Origin: Pedobacter mendelii
Lineage (GTDB): Bacteria > Bacteroidota > Bacteroidia > Sphingobacteriales > Sphingobacteriaceae
Length of the DNA stretch: 64,000 bases
Assembly: GCF_014635725.1 (NCBI RefSeq)
Contig: NZ_BMDJ01000006.1
Location: forward strand, 62,001-126,000
Direction: 5' to 3'
Each line of letters opens with the position of its first letter. Position 1 is the first letter of the stretch. Made by a program: the position numbers and the translations under genes. Under the pieces are notes generated by a model, which was not told the origin of the DNA, did no database searches, and saw nothing but the letters and a program-made list of their open reading frames with translations. Shown here piece after piece: positions 25,637 to 35,521 of this stretch.

Positions 25637-26064
25637 GCTGCCAAGAGATTTTTTGCCACGGAGACGCGGAAAAAGTAAGTTTAACTTGCGAAGGTTAAAC
25701 GGCCAAAAGCAAAGGTGAACTTCAAAAGTTTAATACGTTCTTTGGGAATTGAATTTTGAGGCTTATGAATTTTCCACCTAATTATTCCCACTAAACTTCG
25801 TAGGTCGGGTTTACGCTTTGCGACCTAGATTTCTTGCATTGAACTGAGTTATCTAAACCCGATTATCGCGGAAATACTTTCAATTAAACCTATAAGGTTT
25901 GAAAAACCTTATAGGTTTAAGAAAGATTGGAGCAAAAGCGGGACTATCGCAACCAAAACACACCGAACATTGCTTTCCAAATCATTTAACACGTCGAGTT
26001 TTAAATGTGGTTTGCTATTCGTTGTATTTTAAGGTACTTTTGCTGAAATAAAAAACATAACAGA
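25637..26064. other. 428-base gene-free stretch with several hairpin repeats
   Basis: It holds a CCACGGAGACGCGG word of the CACAGAG type (25656-25670) and a hairpin TAGGTCG ... CGACCTA (25801-25827). The TAAACCCGAT repeat copy 4 lies at 25854-25946. No coding frame is supported. Confidence 0.7.
25854..25946 (+). repeat. TAAACCCGAT...GCGGGACT hairpin repeat, copy 4
   Basis: Left end TAAACCCGAT, a palindrome with perfect 12-base arms AAACCTATAAGG and CCTTATAGGTTT (25886-25918), and right end GCGGGACTA. It is the reverse complement counterpart of the copy at 20369, and similarity extends to AACATTGCTTTC beyond the right end. Confidence 0.85.
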
Positions 26065-27291
26065 TTGAATTTTAACGACTTTAATTTTAACCCCGATTTA
26101 TACGAAGGCCTGATGGCAATGGGGTATAAAAGCGCTACTCCGATACAAGAACAAGCCATTCCGGTAATTTTAGATAATCACGATCTTATTGCTTGTGCCC
26201 AAACAGGTACCGGAAAAACAGCCAGCTATTTATTGCCTGTAATGGACAAAATAATGAAGGCAAAAGATAGGCATAACAATACCTTAATTTTAGCGCCAAC
26301 ACGCGAGCTTGCGCAACAGATTGATTTACAAGTTGAGGCACTAGCATATTTTACCAACATCAGCTCACTGGCAGTTTATGGTGGCGGCGATGGTATTGCA
26401 TACGAACAACAAAAACGCTCGATGCGTGATGGTGTTGATGTTATTATTGCAACTCCCGGCCGTTTAATGGCACATTTATCTTCTGGTGTTTTAAAACTAG
26501 AACATTTGCAGCATTTAATTTTAGATGAAGCCGACAGAATGTTGGATATGGGGTTTTATGATGACATTATTCGCATTATAAGTTACCTCCCCAAAAAGCG
26601 GCAAACGCTTTTATTTTCGGCTACCATGGCGCCAAAAATAAGAACCATGGCGGGTAAAATTTTGCATGAACCACAACAAATCACCATCTCGATTGCAAAA
26701 CCTGCAGAAGGAATTAACCAACAGGCTTATCTAATTCACGACCAGCAGAAACAAGCTTTATTGACTGATATTTTTAAAGATGGTACATATAAAAGCAGTA
26801 TAATTTTCGTATCTACCAAAGATAAAGTTAAAGCGCTTTACAAAGCTTTTAGAGGTTTAGGTATTAAAGCCGAGGCTTTCCATTCGGATTTAGGTCAGAA
26901 AGAAAGAGAAGATATTTTATTGGCTTTTAAAAACAGAAGATTGCCCATTTTGATTGGAACTGATGTTTTGTCTCGTGGTATTGATGTTGAGGGAATTGAT
27001 TTGGTAATTAACTACGATGTTCCTGGCGACCCGGCAGATTACGTTCATAGAATTGGCAGAACGGCGAGAGCTTCTACAAAAGGAACAGCTATAACTTTAG
27101 TTAACGGTAGAGACAAACGCAAATTTGATAACATAGAGAAACTGATTGAAAAAGAAGTTCCGAGGATGACGTTACCTGAGCATATTTCTGCCATGGAAAT
27201 AACGCATGTGGAAGAAAAAAGACCTCATCAAAATAACGGTAAGAAAAAGGTTTGGCATAAGAAAAAGCCGAAGCCAAGCAATCCAAATTAA
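26065..27291 (+). CDS. DEAD-box ATP-dependent RNA helicase
   Basis: A 408-residue RNA helicase. It has the Q motif (GYKSATPIQEQ), Walker A AQTGTGKT (45-52), PTRELA, DEAD in LILDEADRMLDMGF (near 155), SAT (near 186), the second RecA domain with GTDVLSRGID and HRIGRTAR (near 327), and a basic tail (GKKKVWHKKKPKP). The C-terminal tail is short, so it is a compact RhlE-type protein. It starts at TTG 26065; the next Met (residue 17) would cut into the Q motif region. A good terminator follows its stop. Confidence 0.94.
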   Translation: MNFNDFNFNPDLYEGLMAMGYKSATPIQEQAIPVILDNHDLIACAQTGTGKTASYLLPVMDKIMKAKDRHNNTLILAPTRELAQQIDLQVEALAYFTNISSLAVYGGGDGIAYEQQKRSMRDGVDVIIATPGRLMAHLSSGVLKLEHLQHLILDEADRMLDMGFYDDIIRIISYLPKKRQTLLFSATMAPKIRTMAGKILHEPQQITISIAKPAEGINQQAYLIHDQQKQALLTDIFKDGTYKSSIIFVSTKDKVKALYKAFRGLGIKAEAFHSDLGQKEREDILLAFKNRRLPILIGTDVLSRGIDVEGIDLVINYDVPGDPADYVHRIGRTARASTKGTAITLVNGRDKRKFDNIEKLIEKEVPRMTLPEHISAMEITHVEEKRPHQNNGKKKVWHKKKPKPSNPN

Positions 27292-27300
27292 GCACATTTT

Positions 27301-27338
27301 AAACGTCAACAGAATTTCTGGATGGCGTTTTTCTTTTT
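27301..27338 (+). terminator. Terminator after the DEAD-box gene
   Basis: AAACGTCA pairs with TGGCGTTT (one G-T pair), with inner CAGA/TCTG pairing, then TTTTTCTTTTT. The ATG at 27322 lies inside this stem, one reason to start the next gene at 27361. Confidence 0.75.
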
Positions 27339-27360
27339 ATCGTTATCTTTCCCTTATTCG

Positions 27361-28272
27361 ATGGCCAATTTTATTCTAATCGGTATATGCATTCTTGCAG
27401 GAATTCTTTTCCGCAAAAGTAAAGCCTTACCAAAAGATGCGCATAAAGGCATTAACGCCTGGATAATTTACATTGCGTTACCAGCGGTTTCGTTTAAATA
27501 TCTTCCTCACATCACCTGGACTAAAGATTTACTTTTTCCTGCCTTAGCTCCTATTTGTGTTTGGATATTAGGCTGGTTATTTATTACGATGTATTCGAAG
27601 TTTAGCAAGCTTAGCAAGGCAACATCTGGCGGGCTGAAACTGGTCAGTTCTTTAAGCAATACGTCATTTATTGGTTTCCCGTTAATCATAGCTTATTTTA
27701 GTGAAAAAGAATTGGCAATTGCCATAATATGCGACCAAGTGACATTCACTTTGCTTTCTACAATTGGGATTATTCTAGCAATTCGTTCTTCGCAACAGCA
27801 AAAATTAAATTCAAAGTTGGTGCTTAAAAAAGTGCTGACTTTTCCGCCATTGATTGGATGTATTTTGGCACTAATTTTACCTCGGTATTTAGATTTATCC
27901 GCTCTGGATGTTTTGTTTGATAAACTCTCAGGTACGGTTGGTCCATTAGCTTTATTTTCTATCGGTTTGCAACTCAAATTCGGCGGCTGGTTTAGTGAAA
28001 TCAAACACATCAGCTTTGCTTTATTATACAAATTGATTTTAGCACCACTTTCGGTTTTCGTTATCGCCTTGGTTTTAGGGATGAATGGCATGATAACCAA
28101 AATAACCATTTTTGAAATGGCGATGCCAACTTTGTTAACCGCAGGTGTTGTCGCCGACCAATATAACTTAAATCCGAAGGTTTCTAATTTAGTTGTTGGG
28201 ATTGGGATATTGTTATCATTTGTAACAACAGGTTTGTGGTGGTTGGTTTTGACTTATCCGGGTGTGGTTTAG
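27361..28272 (+). CDS. AEC-family transporter (auxin efflux carrier type)
   Basis: A 303-residue inner-membrane carrier with about ten hydrophobic helices in two halves, typical of the AEC family (putative permeases for malate, malonate or similar). FILIGICILAGILFRKSKAL opens helix 1, SLSNTSFIGFPLI carries the broken-helix motif, and GVVADQYNLNPK lies in the last third. An ATG at 27322 would add 13 residues, but it lies within the upstream terminator, so 27361 is used. The substrate is unknown. Confidence 0.87.
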   Translation: MANFILIGICILAGILFRKSKALPKDAHKGINAWIIYIALPAVSFKYLPHITWTKDLLFPALAPICVWILGWLFITMYSKFSKLSKATSGGLKLVSSLSNTSFIGFPLIIAYFSEKELAIAIICDQVTFTLLSTIGIILAIRSSQQQKLNSKLVLKKVLTFPPLIGCILALILPRYLDLSALDVLFDKLSGTVGPLALFSIGLQLKFGGWFSEIKHISFALLYKLILAPLSVFVIALVLGMNGMITKITIFEMAMPTLLTAGVVADQYNLNPKVSNLVVGIGILLSFVTTGLWWLVLTYPGVV

Positions 28273-28279
28273 GTTTTTT

Positions 28280-28358
28280 TAGCCGCAAAGAACGCTAAGT
28301 TTTTCGCAAATCAGCGCAAAGTAATTCTACCATATAAGACATTAAAGAAAATATAAGT
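28280..28358 (+). repeat. CGCAAAG/ATATAAG dispersed repeat, copy 3
   Basis: AGCCGCAAAGAACGCTAAG and CAGCGCAAAGTAATTCTACC are followed by CATATAAGACATTAAAG and AATATAAG, the same order as copy 1 at 15441. GAGAGGG-type bases at 28400-28425 follow downstream. Confidence 0.7.
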
Positions 28359-28467
28359 TAGCAGCATAGGTTTTCACTAGATTTAAAACCACTACCTTAA
28401 AATCTCTCTCTTTTGGAGAGGGACCACACAAATTTAACCCAATCACTAGCTTTAACGGAGTGAGACT

Positions 28468-29895
28468 TTAACACTCTGGCAAGCTAATGGGAATATTGGT
28501 CGCCAAGCCACCATCAGATGTTTCTTTGTATTTCGCATTCATATCTAAAGCAGTTTCCCACATGGTATTAACAACAGCATCTAAACTTACTTTTGCCTTA
28601 TCAGGATTACTTTGTAAAGCCAGCTGGCTTGCCGTGATTGCTTTAATCGCGCCCATTGTATTTCGTTCGATGCAAGGAATTTGCACTAAGCCACCAATTG
28701 GATCGCAGGTTAAGCCTAAATGATGCTCCATTGCAATTTCTGCTGCCATTAAAACTTGCCTTTGTGAGCCGCCTAAACACTCGGTTAAAGCAGCAGCAGC
28801 CATCGCAGAAGATACGCCAATTTCTGCTTGGCAGCCGCCCATCGCCGCTGAAATAGTTGCGCCTTTTTTGAAAATGCTTCCAATTTCGGATGCACAGGTA
28901 ATAAATTGAATTATTTTATCGTCAGAATAACCATCGCAGAAAGTAATAAAGTATTGTAAAACTGCCGGAATTACACCTGCTGCACCATTTGTTGGAGCTG
29001 TAACTACTCTTCCGAACGAAGCATTTTCTTCGTTAACGGCAAGCGCAAAACAACTTACCCAATCTAAAGTATAGTTAAAACCGTTTCCACCTTTTCTAAT
29101 GGCTTCAATCCAGGAATTATAATCGTGATAGTCACTTTTTCCAATCAGGCGTTTATTTAGTGGGAACGCTCTTCTGGCAACGTCCAACCCACCAGGCAAG
29201 AAACCAGTTGTATGGCATCCGCGGTATGTACAATCCCTCATTACCGCGAAATGTTGCAGAATTCCTGCCTTTGTAACCGATTCTGGTCGCCAGGCCAATT
29301 CATTCTCCATTACAATTTCACTTACTTTTAATCCTGTTGATAAGCACCAATGCAAAAGTTCTTTCGCTTTCTCTACCGGAAAAGGTAAATCTACCTGAAC
29401 TTTTTGGCTGCTATCTTCGCCCTCTTTAACTACAAAACCACCACCGATAGAGTAATAAGTTTCAGAAAAAGCTTTGCCATTTTTTAAGAAGGCCTGAAAA
29501 GTAACCGCATTAGGATGAAAAGGAAGACTTTCGGCAAATAAGAAAAGTAAATCATTAGTATAATCGAAATCGATAACTAAATCTCCGGCAAGGCTTAGTT
29601 TCTTATCTTTTTTAATTGCTTCGAAAGTTGGTGTAACCGCATCAACATCGAAAGTAACAGGGTCGGCACCAGTTAAACCCAATAAAATAGCAACATCAGT
29701 TCCATGGCCTTTACCTGTTTTAGCAAGCGAGCCATACAGCAATATTTTGATCATTTCTACATCAGCCAAAAAATTATTTTCTTTTAACGATGCAGTAAAT
29801 TGTTGGGCAGCACGCCAAGCACCCAATGTATGGGAACTTGATGGACCTATGCCAATTTTAAAAATATCGAAAACCGAAATTTGTTCTTTAATCAT
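28468..29895 (-). CDS. sdaA: L-serine ammonia-lyase, iron-sulfur type
   Basis: A 475-residue single-chain L-serine deaminase converting serine to pyruvate and ammonia. The N-terminal domain has [19 protein letters not shown]. The C-terminal catalytic domain has the cluster cysteines in [25 protein letters not shown] and QIPCIERN. Length agrees with the one-polypeptide enzymes of E. coli. It begins at an ATG and is monocistronic, convergent with the AEC gene across the repeat-bearing spacer. Confidence 0.95.
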   Translation of the reverse strand: MIKEQISVFDIFKIGIGPSSSHTLGAWRAAQQFTASLKENNFLADVEMIKILLYGSLAKTGKGHGTDVAILLGLTGADPVTFDVDAVTPTFEAIKKDKKLSLAGDLVIDFDYTNDLLFLFAESLPFHPNAVTFQAFLKNGKAFSETYYSIGGGFVVKEGEDSSQKVQVDLPFPVEKAKELLHWCLSTGLKVSEIVMENELAWRPESVTKAGILQHFAVMRDCTYRGCHTTGFLPGGLDVARRAFPLNKRLIGKSDYHDYNSWIEAIRKGGNGFNYTLDWVSCFALAVNEENASFGRVVTAPTNGAAGVIPAVLQYFITFCDGYSDDKIIQFITCASEIGSIFKKGATISAAMGGCQAEIGVSSAMAAAALTECLGGSQRQVLMAAEIAMEHHLGLTCDPIGGLVQIPCIERNTMGAIKAITASQLALQSNPDKAKVSLDAVVNTMWETALDMNAKYKETSDGGLATNIPISLPEC

Positions 29896-30030
29896 GGATT
29901 TAGTTAGTTACAGATTATCAATTTAGGGCTGAATCCGTTATACAAATCTATGATAGTTTTACAAATTTTAGCTAGGTTTGCAGCTGAATTTAAATTAGGA
30001 ATTTTTAGCTAAAAATATTAGTAATTAAAC

Positions 30031-30038
30031 TATATTTG
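30031..30038 (+). promoter_or_regulatory. -7 promoter element for the restriction-modification gene
   Basis: TATATTTG is followed by GTTAGTTGTTAAAAACTAAC, an imperfect hairpin, within an untranslated leader of about 65 bases. Confidence 0.45.
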
Positions 30039-30104
30039 TTAGTTGTTAAAAACTAACTTGAATAGATTTTTTAATTTTTATTAGATTAACGTCAAAGACT
30101 AAAA

Positions 30105-33100
30105 ATGCCTACTAAAGATTTTGCTTTAAAATTAGGTTTTATACCGAAAGAAAATGTTTCAGGAATTTTTATTAAAAAATATTCTGAGGATCAAAGTATT
30201 GAAATCGATTTTGAAAAAAATACTTTTCATTTTGGTGGGAAAATAAAAATTGGCGAAAAAGATTCTCAAAATATAACTAAACCCGAAGATTGGGTAGTTT
30301 TAGAATGTGTAAATAGACTTCTTCAAAAAGGTTATAAGCCAGAAAATATTTCATTAGAAAAAGTTTATCCCGCTGGTCATGGGTTTTCAGGACGATTAGA
30401 TATTTGCGTTACTCGTGATGATGGTTCAGAATATTTATTGATTGAGTGTAAAACTTACGGAAAAGAATTCGACAAAGAATTTAATCGAATTAATAAAGAT
30501 GGAGGTCAATTATTTACCTATTTCAAATTCAGCAACAAGGCAGATGTCATTATGTTGTATGCTTCCGAATTAAAAGGAAATGATTTAGTTTACAGAAACG
30601 AAATAATAAAAATTGAAGATGACTACAGAACTGGTGATGTAAAAGATTTCTATGAAAAATGGAATAAATTAACCAAAGACAATGGAGTTTTTGATTCTTG
30701 GGTAAATCCGTATAATTTCGAAAGCAAAGCCTTAACAATAAACGATTTAGAAGAAATAAGACAGGAAGACAGTAGTTTTATCTTTAATCGTTTCTTAGAA
30801 ATTTTGCGTCATAACGTTGTTTCTGATAAAGGAAATGCTTTTAATAGAATTTTCACGTTATTTCTTTGTAAAATATACGATGAAAAAACCAACGAAGGAA
30901 CTAATAATGAATTAGGTTTTCAGTGGTTGGAAGGAATTGATACTCATAGAACTTTCCAATTGAGGTTGACCGATTTGTACAAAAATGGAATGTACGAGTT
31001 TTTAGAAAAAGTAGTTACTGATTTTTCTGAAACTGAATTCAAAAACCGTTTTCCAACTTTAACCGAAGAACAAAGAAATCCAATTATTGAAGAATTTCGA
31101 AAATTGAGATTAGAGAAAAACAATGAATTTGCCATTAAAGATGTTTATGATGAACAATCGTTTAATGAAAATGCGGTTGTTGTTAAAGAAATTGTGCAAT
31201 TATTAGAAAAATACAAATTACGCTACACCAAAAAACAACAATATTTATCAGACTTTTTCGAACTCCTCTTAACAACTGGATTAAAACAAGAATCGGGACA
31301 ATTTTTTACACCTGTTCCTGTGGCTCAGTTTGTGATAAAAAGTTTGCCAATTGATACCATTTTAGAAGACAAATTAGCTTCTGCAAAAATTGCTAATGAT
31401 ACGCTTTTGCCCTATGTAATGGATTATGCAGCTGGAAGTGGGCACTTTTTGACCGAAACAATGCACGAAATGCAACGTTTATTGGATAAAAAAGATGATA
31501 AAAAATATTCACCAAGCGTTGCTACAAAAATTAGAAATTGGAAAGACGACCATTTTGCTTGGGCAATACAATATGTTTACGGAATTGAAAAAGATTATCG
31601 ATTAGTAAAAGTTGGTAAAGTTGGTTGTTATTTACACGGCGATGGTTTAGCAAATGTCATTCATTCGGATGGTTTGGCTAATTTTTCACATCCCGATTAT
31701 AAAGGTAAATTATTAAATAAAGACAAAGATTTTCCTCAGGAAAACAAACAGTTTGATATCATTGTATCAAATCCGCCGTATTCTGTTTCTGCGTTTAAAA
31801 ATTCTGCTCGTTCATTTTATAAAGATGGCGATTTTGATTTGTATAATAAACTTACCGACAACAGTTCAGAAATAGAATGTTTGTTTATTGAGCGTACCAA
31901 ACAGTTATTAAAAGATGGTGGCGTTGCCGGGATTATTTTACCAAGTTCAATTTTGAGTAATACCGGAATTTATTCTAAATCTCGCGAAATTATTCTGCAG
32001 TATTTTGATCTTGTCGGAATTACAGAATTGGGTTCTAATACTTTTATGGCAACCGGAACCAATACAGTTACGTTGTTTCTAAGAAGAAGAAACAACTACG
32101 AAAGTGCGAACATTAAAATTGCGGTCGAAAAATTCTTTACCAATTTTCAAGATGTAACTATAAATGGAATCGAAAAACCGGTTGCAAAATACATCAATCA
32201 CGTTTGGGAAGGTATTTCTTTTGAGGATTATATTTCTCTTTTGAAAAAAGAACCAAATAAAGCAATTATTGAACACGAGATTTATAAAGAATACCAAAAG
32301 AAACTAAAATCTAAAAATGACAAAGAGTTTTTTAATTTGCTTTTAGATAAAGAATTAGACAAACTCTATTACTTCATTATTGCTTACAAACAGAAAGTTG
32401 TTTTGATAAAAAGTGGTGAAAAAGATGCTGAAAAACGTTTTTTAGGTTACGAATTTTCTAACAGAAGAGGAAGCGAAGGAATTCACCCGATACAACGAGG
32501 TAAAAATATAGAAGATTGTACCAAGCTTTTTGACTCAGAAGTTTTTGATAACCCTGAAAAAGCAAGTACTTACATTTACAAAGCCTTTGCAGGAGATTAT
32601 GATTTCCCGATAGATGAAGTAATGCAAAATAACGTTTCTCGCCACAATTTAGTAGATATGTTGACTTTTGACCGAGTGGATTTTGAAAAAAATATTTCAC
32701 TTTCGGTTAAAAAAAAAGTAGTTATTGATTCCAAATATCAACAAGATAAAGTTGAGAACGTTTTTATTGAAATAAAAAATGGTAAGAATGTTGCCCAAAG
32801 TGATGAAATTGGAGATTATAGAGTTTCTAGAATTGAGTCAATTGCAGATGCTACTTTTAATATTAACGCAACAAAATGGACAACAGATAAAGTTTTAGAA
32901 AACGATTTCTTACAAAAAGGAGATATTCTTTTAAGTCATATAAACAGTGTTGAACATTTAGGGAAAACAGCTTATTTCAATCTAGATGAAAAAATTGTTC
33001 ACGGTGTAAACTTATTAAGGTTTAGACCTGACAAATCAAAAGTTTTAGCAAAATACGCTTCAGAAATATTTAAAGTTAAAGAATTTATTTTTGAAATGCA

Positions 33101-33809
33101 GAAATATGCTATTAAAGCGGCTAATCAAGCAAGCTTAAATTCTGCTAATTTAAAAGCTTTAAAAATCCCACTTCCACCAATAGACATTCAACAAAAAATT
33201 GTTTCTGAAATTGAAGTTTTAGAAGCAAAAGAAAAGAAAGTAAAAGATGAAGTTGAGAAGTTTAAAGTAAAATCGAATGAAATTTTCAATCTTAATGTTA
33301 AAACTACAATTAAAAGACTTGATGAGATTTGTGAATTAAAAGCTGGAGACTTTGTAAAAGTTGGGGATATTAGCAAAGAGGAAAATGAAAATTTATTTCC
33401 ATGTTTTGGAGGAAATGGTTTGAGAGGTTATGTAAAAACTTTTACTCATGAAGGAAAATTTTCATTAGTAGGTAGACAAGGTGCTTTGTGTGGAAATGTT
33501 CATTTAGTTGAGGGTAAATTTCATGCTACAGAACACGCTTTAGTTGCAACTCCTTTGTCAGATATTGATTCTACTTGGTTACATTATAAATTAGTTGAGA
33601 TCAATTTAAATCAATATGCAACTGGAACAGCACAACCAGGTCTTTCAGTTATGAACTTAAAACCAATAGAAATAAGTGTTCCGTCTCTTTCCGAACAACA
33701 AAAAATAGTTTCTGAAATTGAAAAAATAGAAACTAAGATTACTATTTTAGAAAAAGAAATTGCTGAAATTCCAAAACAAAAAGAAGCGGTTTTAAAGAAG
33801 TACTTATAG
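30105..33809 (+). CDS. Single-chain restriction-modification enzyme (type IIG/IIB-like)
   Basis: A 1234-residue fusion of nuclease, adenine methylase and specificity parts. Residues 1-200 form a PD-(D/E)XK nuclease: Asp99 in SGRLDIC, Glu114 and Lys116 in LIECKTYG, and the GGQLFTYFK block. The methylase (about 370-760) has a helical HsdM-like start, SAM motif DYAAGSGHFL (440-449) and catalytic NPPY (556-559). The C-terminal third has two target recognition domains, each ending in a QQKIVSEIE helix (near 1028 and 1201). It looks more AT-rich than its neighbours, suggesting transfer. Cleavage geometry and target are unknown. Confidence 0.9.
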   Translation: MPTKDFALKLGFIPKENVSGIFIKKYSEDQSIEIDFEKNTFHFGGKIKIGEKDSQNITKPEDWVVLECVNRLLQKGYKPENISLEKVYPAGHGFSGRLDICVTRDDGSEYLLIECKTYGKEFDKEFNRINKDGGQLFTYFKFSNKADVIMLYASELKGNDLVYRNEIIKIEDDYRTGDVKDFYEKWNKLTKDNGVFDSWVNPYNFESKALTINDLEEIRQEDSSFIFNRFLEILRHNVVSDKGNAFNRIFTLFLCKIYDEKTNEGTNNELGFQWLEGIDTHRTFQLRLTDLYKNGMYEFLEKVVTDFSETEFKNRFPTLTEEQRNPIIEEFRKLRLEKNNEFAIKDVYDEQSFNENAVVVKEIVQLLEKYKLRYTKKQQYLSDFFELLLTTGLKQESGQFFTPVPVAQFVIKSLPIDTILEDKLASAKIANDTLLPYVMDYAAGSGHFLTETMHEMQRLLDKKDDKKYSPSVATKIRNWKDDHFAWAIQYVYGIEKDYRLVKVGKVGCYLHGDGLANVIHSDGLANFSHPDYKGKLLNKDKDFPQENKQFDIIVSNPPYSVSAFKNSARSFYKDGDFDLYNKLTDNSSEIECLFIERTKQLLKDGGVAGIILPSSILSNTGIYSKSREIILQYFDLVGITELGSNTFMATGTNTVTLFLRRRNNYESANIKIAVEKFFTNFQDVTINGIEKPVAKYINHVWEGISFEDYISLLKKEPNKAIIEHEIYKEYQKKLKSKNDKEFFNLLLDKELDKLYYFIIAYKQKVVLIKSGEKDAEKRFLGYEFSNRRGSEGIHPIQRGKNIEDCTKLFDSEVFDNPEKASTYIYKAFAGDYDFPIDEVMQNNVSRHNLVDMLTFDRVDFEKNISLSVKKKVVIDSKYQQDKVENVFIEIKNGKNVAQSDEIGDYRVSRIESIADATFNINATKWTTDKVLENDFLQKGDILLSHINSVEHLGKTAYFNLDEKIVHGVNLLRFRPDKSKVLAKYASEIFKVKEFIFEMQKYAIKAANQASLNSANLKALKIPLPPIDIQQKIVSEIEVLEAKEKKVKDEVEKFKVKSNEIFNLNVKTTIKRLDEICELKAGDFVKVGDISKEENENLFPCFGGNGLRGYVKTFTHEGKFSLVGRQGALCGNVHLVEGKFHATEHALVATPLSDIDSTWLHYKLVEINLNQYATGTAQPGLSVMNLKPIEISVPSLSEQQKIVSEIEKIETKITILEKEIAEIPKQKEAVLKKYL

Positions 33810-33811
33810 CC

Positions 33812-34471
33812 CTAAAAATCAAACTCTAAAATATCTTTATCTTTTAACATCCGTTCCACAAATATTTTATGATTTTTAGGTGTTCCGGTAGCAACCCAGT
33901 TCCCGGTAATCGTATTATTAACCAATTGATGCTTTCCGCGTTGAGGTTTAAGTTTATTCTCTTTAAAAACTTCTTCATAGCTTTCTAAATCGCCTTGCAT
34001 ATGTTGCTTTTTAACAATACGGTAAATGCGTTTTGTGAACCTGCGATCGCCAATTTCTTCTAAAAAAGGAAAAATGATAAGTGCCAAAAGTACAACCGCA
34101 GTTACACCAATGGCTTGCTCATAATAACCAGACCCAACCGCCATTCCGATGGCTGCAACAATCCAGATAATGCATGCTGTAGTTAAACCTTTAACGCGGT
34201 TTTCCTCCTTAAAAATTACACCAGCACCCAAAAAACCTATTCCAGTAACAATATTTGATGCGATTCTATCCTGACTGGCTGACCCTATTTTTATGGAAAG
34301 AATGGTAAATAGCGCTGCACCCAAACCAATCATCATCATGGTTTTTAACCCTGCAGATTTACTTCTATATTCTCGTTCAGCACCAATTAAACCACAGAGC
34401 AATGTTGCTAAAAGAAATTTATTGACTTCACTCTGTGTGAGAAAATGACTGTTATCTAATATATCATTCAT
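33812..34471 (-). CDS. MgtC/SapB family membrane protein
   Basis: A 219-residue membrane protein. The N-terminal half has about four helices with family blocks LLCGLIGAEREYRSK, AGLKTMMMIGLGAALFT, ASNIVTGIGFLGAGVI and GLTTACIIWIVAAIGMAVG. The C-terminal third is soluble. MgtC proteins affect growth at low magnesium and ATP synthase activity in pathogens; the role in free-living relatives is unclear. Its stop is only 2 bases from the stop of the restriction-modification gene, so the transcripts converge without a spacer. Confidence 0.92.
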   Translation of the reverse strand: MNDILDNSHFLTQSEVNKFLLATLLCGLIGAEREYRSKSAGLKTMMMIGLGAALFTILSIKIGSASQDRIASNIVTGIGFLGAGVIFKEENRVKGLTTACIIWIVAAIGMAVGSGYYEQAIGVTAVVLLALIIFPFLEEIGDRRFTKRIYRIVKKQHMQGDLESYEEVFKENKLKPQRGKHQLVNNTITGNWVATGTPKNHKIFVERMLKDKDILEFDF

Positions 34472-34495
34472 TGCCTATTGATTAGAAATGGCAAA

Positions 34496-35521
34496 TTAGT
34501 AAAAATCGTAACATCTTAGGCCATTTGCACGGCCAGAATTGCTACTATTAAGCCAATATTTTTCATAGCCAAGTCCGATTTCGGAAGTTCCTCCAGTGTT
34601 TGTATAATTTATTTTGGATGTTGTGGCATCGTGGCTAATTCCAATTCTGAATTTTTCTCCATTTGTTCGTCTGTTAAAAATATCGAATATCACGGAGAAA
34701 ACTATTGCATCGTTTCCATTAGAATTGCCATCATTTCGATACCAAATCCCTGCATTTATACCCGCATATTTAAATTGTGTGCCAAAACTAAACGAGGTTA
34801 CATTTTGCTGTTTGTAGGCCACGATAGAAGGAATGAGGTAGGTTCCGTCTCTATCGTATTGGTCTGGAATTAAAGTCAGTTTATAGCTCAGGTTACCCGA
34901 AATCCTCATGGGCAATTTAGCCTGGAAGCCTGCCAGAGATTCATCAGGGCGATTTAAATGATGCAAACCCAGGCCTACCATAAAATTCTTGTAAACCATA
35001 TTTCCACCAGCGGCTGCATCAAAGTAAAACCTGCTATCGATATTTGGCCTTTCAGCTCCTGAAATGATGCCCGGAATAATTCCTGCTGTTACATCAATCT
35101 GATCTCCGAATACCAGCCTGTCCCAGTTTAATTTTTGATTGGTTATTCCTCCTTGCAGACCGAAAGAAAGCGTAAAATCATCGCCACTGATAATGTAAGA
35201 ATAGCTTAAAGCGATATTATTTTTTTGTAAATATGCGGTTCCTTCACTGCTTCTGTTAAAAATTAAGCCTACACCGCTATTTAACTTTTGCAGGTTTAAA
35301 TCAGCAGAAGCACTCATGTAAGAAAAATCGCCAGAAAGACCAGTCCATTGGTTTCTGTATAAAGCATTAAATCGGATATCACCCTCAAACTGACCTGTTA
35401 ATGCCGGATTTAAATAAATCGGTGAGTTATAAAATTGAGAATAAATATGATCCTGACTCATTGAAAATAAAGGCAATACCATTATCAATATAAATAAATT
35501 AATCCAACTGCCCTTCATCAT
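34496..35521 (-). CDS. PorP/SprF family type IX secretion membrane protein
   Basis: A 341-residue outer-membrane protein of the PorP/SprF family. It has a signal peptide (about 1-22), the early SQFYNSPIYLNPALTGQFEG block, then YRNQWTGLSGDF, and many amphipathic beta strands ending in GLGYEKYW. Such proteins help secrete or anchor large adhesins of the type IX system. Its ATG overlaps the stop of the upstream PKD gene by four bases (ATGA), so the pair is translationally coupled. The usual partner is exactly the kind of giant protein found here. Confidence 0.94.
   Translation of the reverse strand: MMKGSWINLFILIMVLPLFSMSQDHIYSQFYNSPIYLNPALTGQFEGDIRFNALYRNQWTGLSGDFSYMSASADLNLQKLNSGVGLIFNRSSEGTAYLQKNNIALSYSYIISGDDFTLSFGLQGGITNQKLNWDRLVFGDQIDVTAGIIPGIISGAERPNIDSRFYFDAAAGGNMVYKNFMVGLGLHHLNRPDESLAGFQAKLPMRISGNLSYKLTLIPDQYDRDGTYLIPSIVAYKQQNVTSFSFGTQFKYAGINAGIWYRNDGNSNGNDAIVFSVIFDIFNRRTNGEKFRIGISHDATTSKINYTNTGGTSEIGLGYEKYWLNSSNSGRANGLRCYDFY

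Noticed and set aside
15433..28358. CRISPR array from the repeated CGCAGAG words
   Set aside because: Copies are degenerate, unevenly spaced and far apart, with no spacer-repeat periodicity or cas genes.
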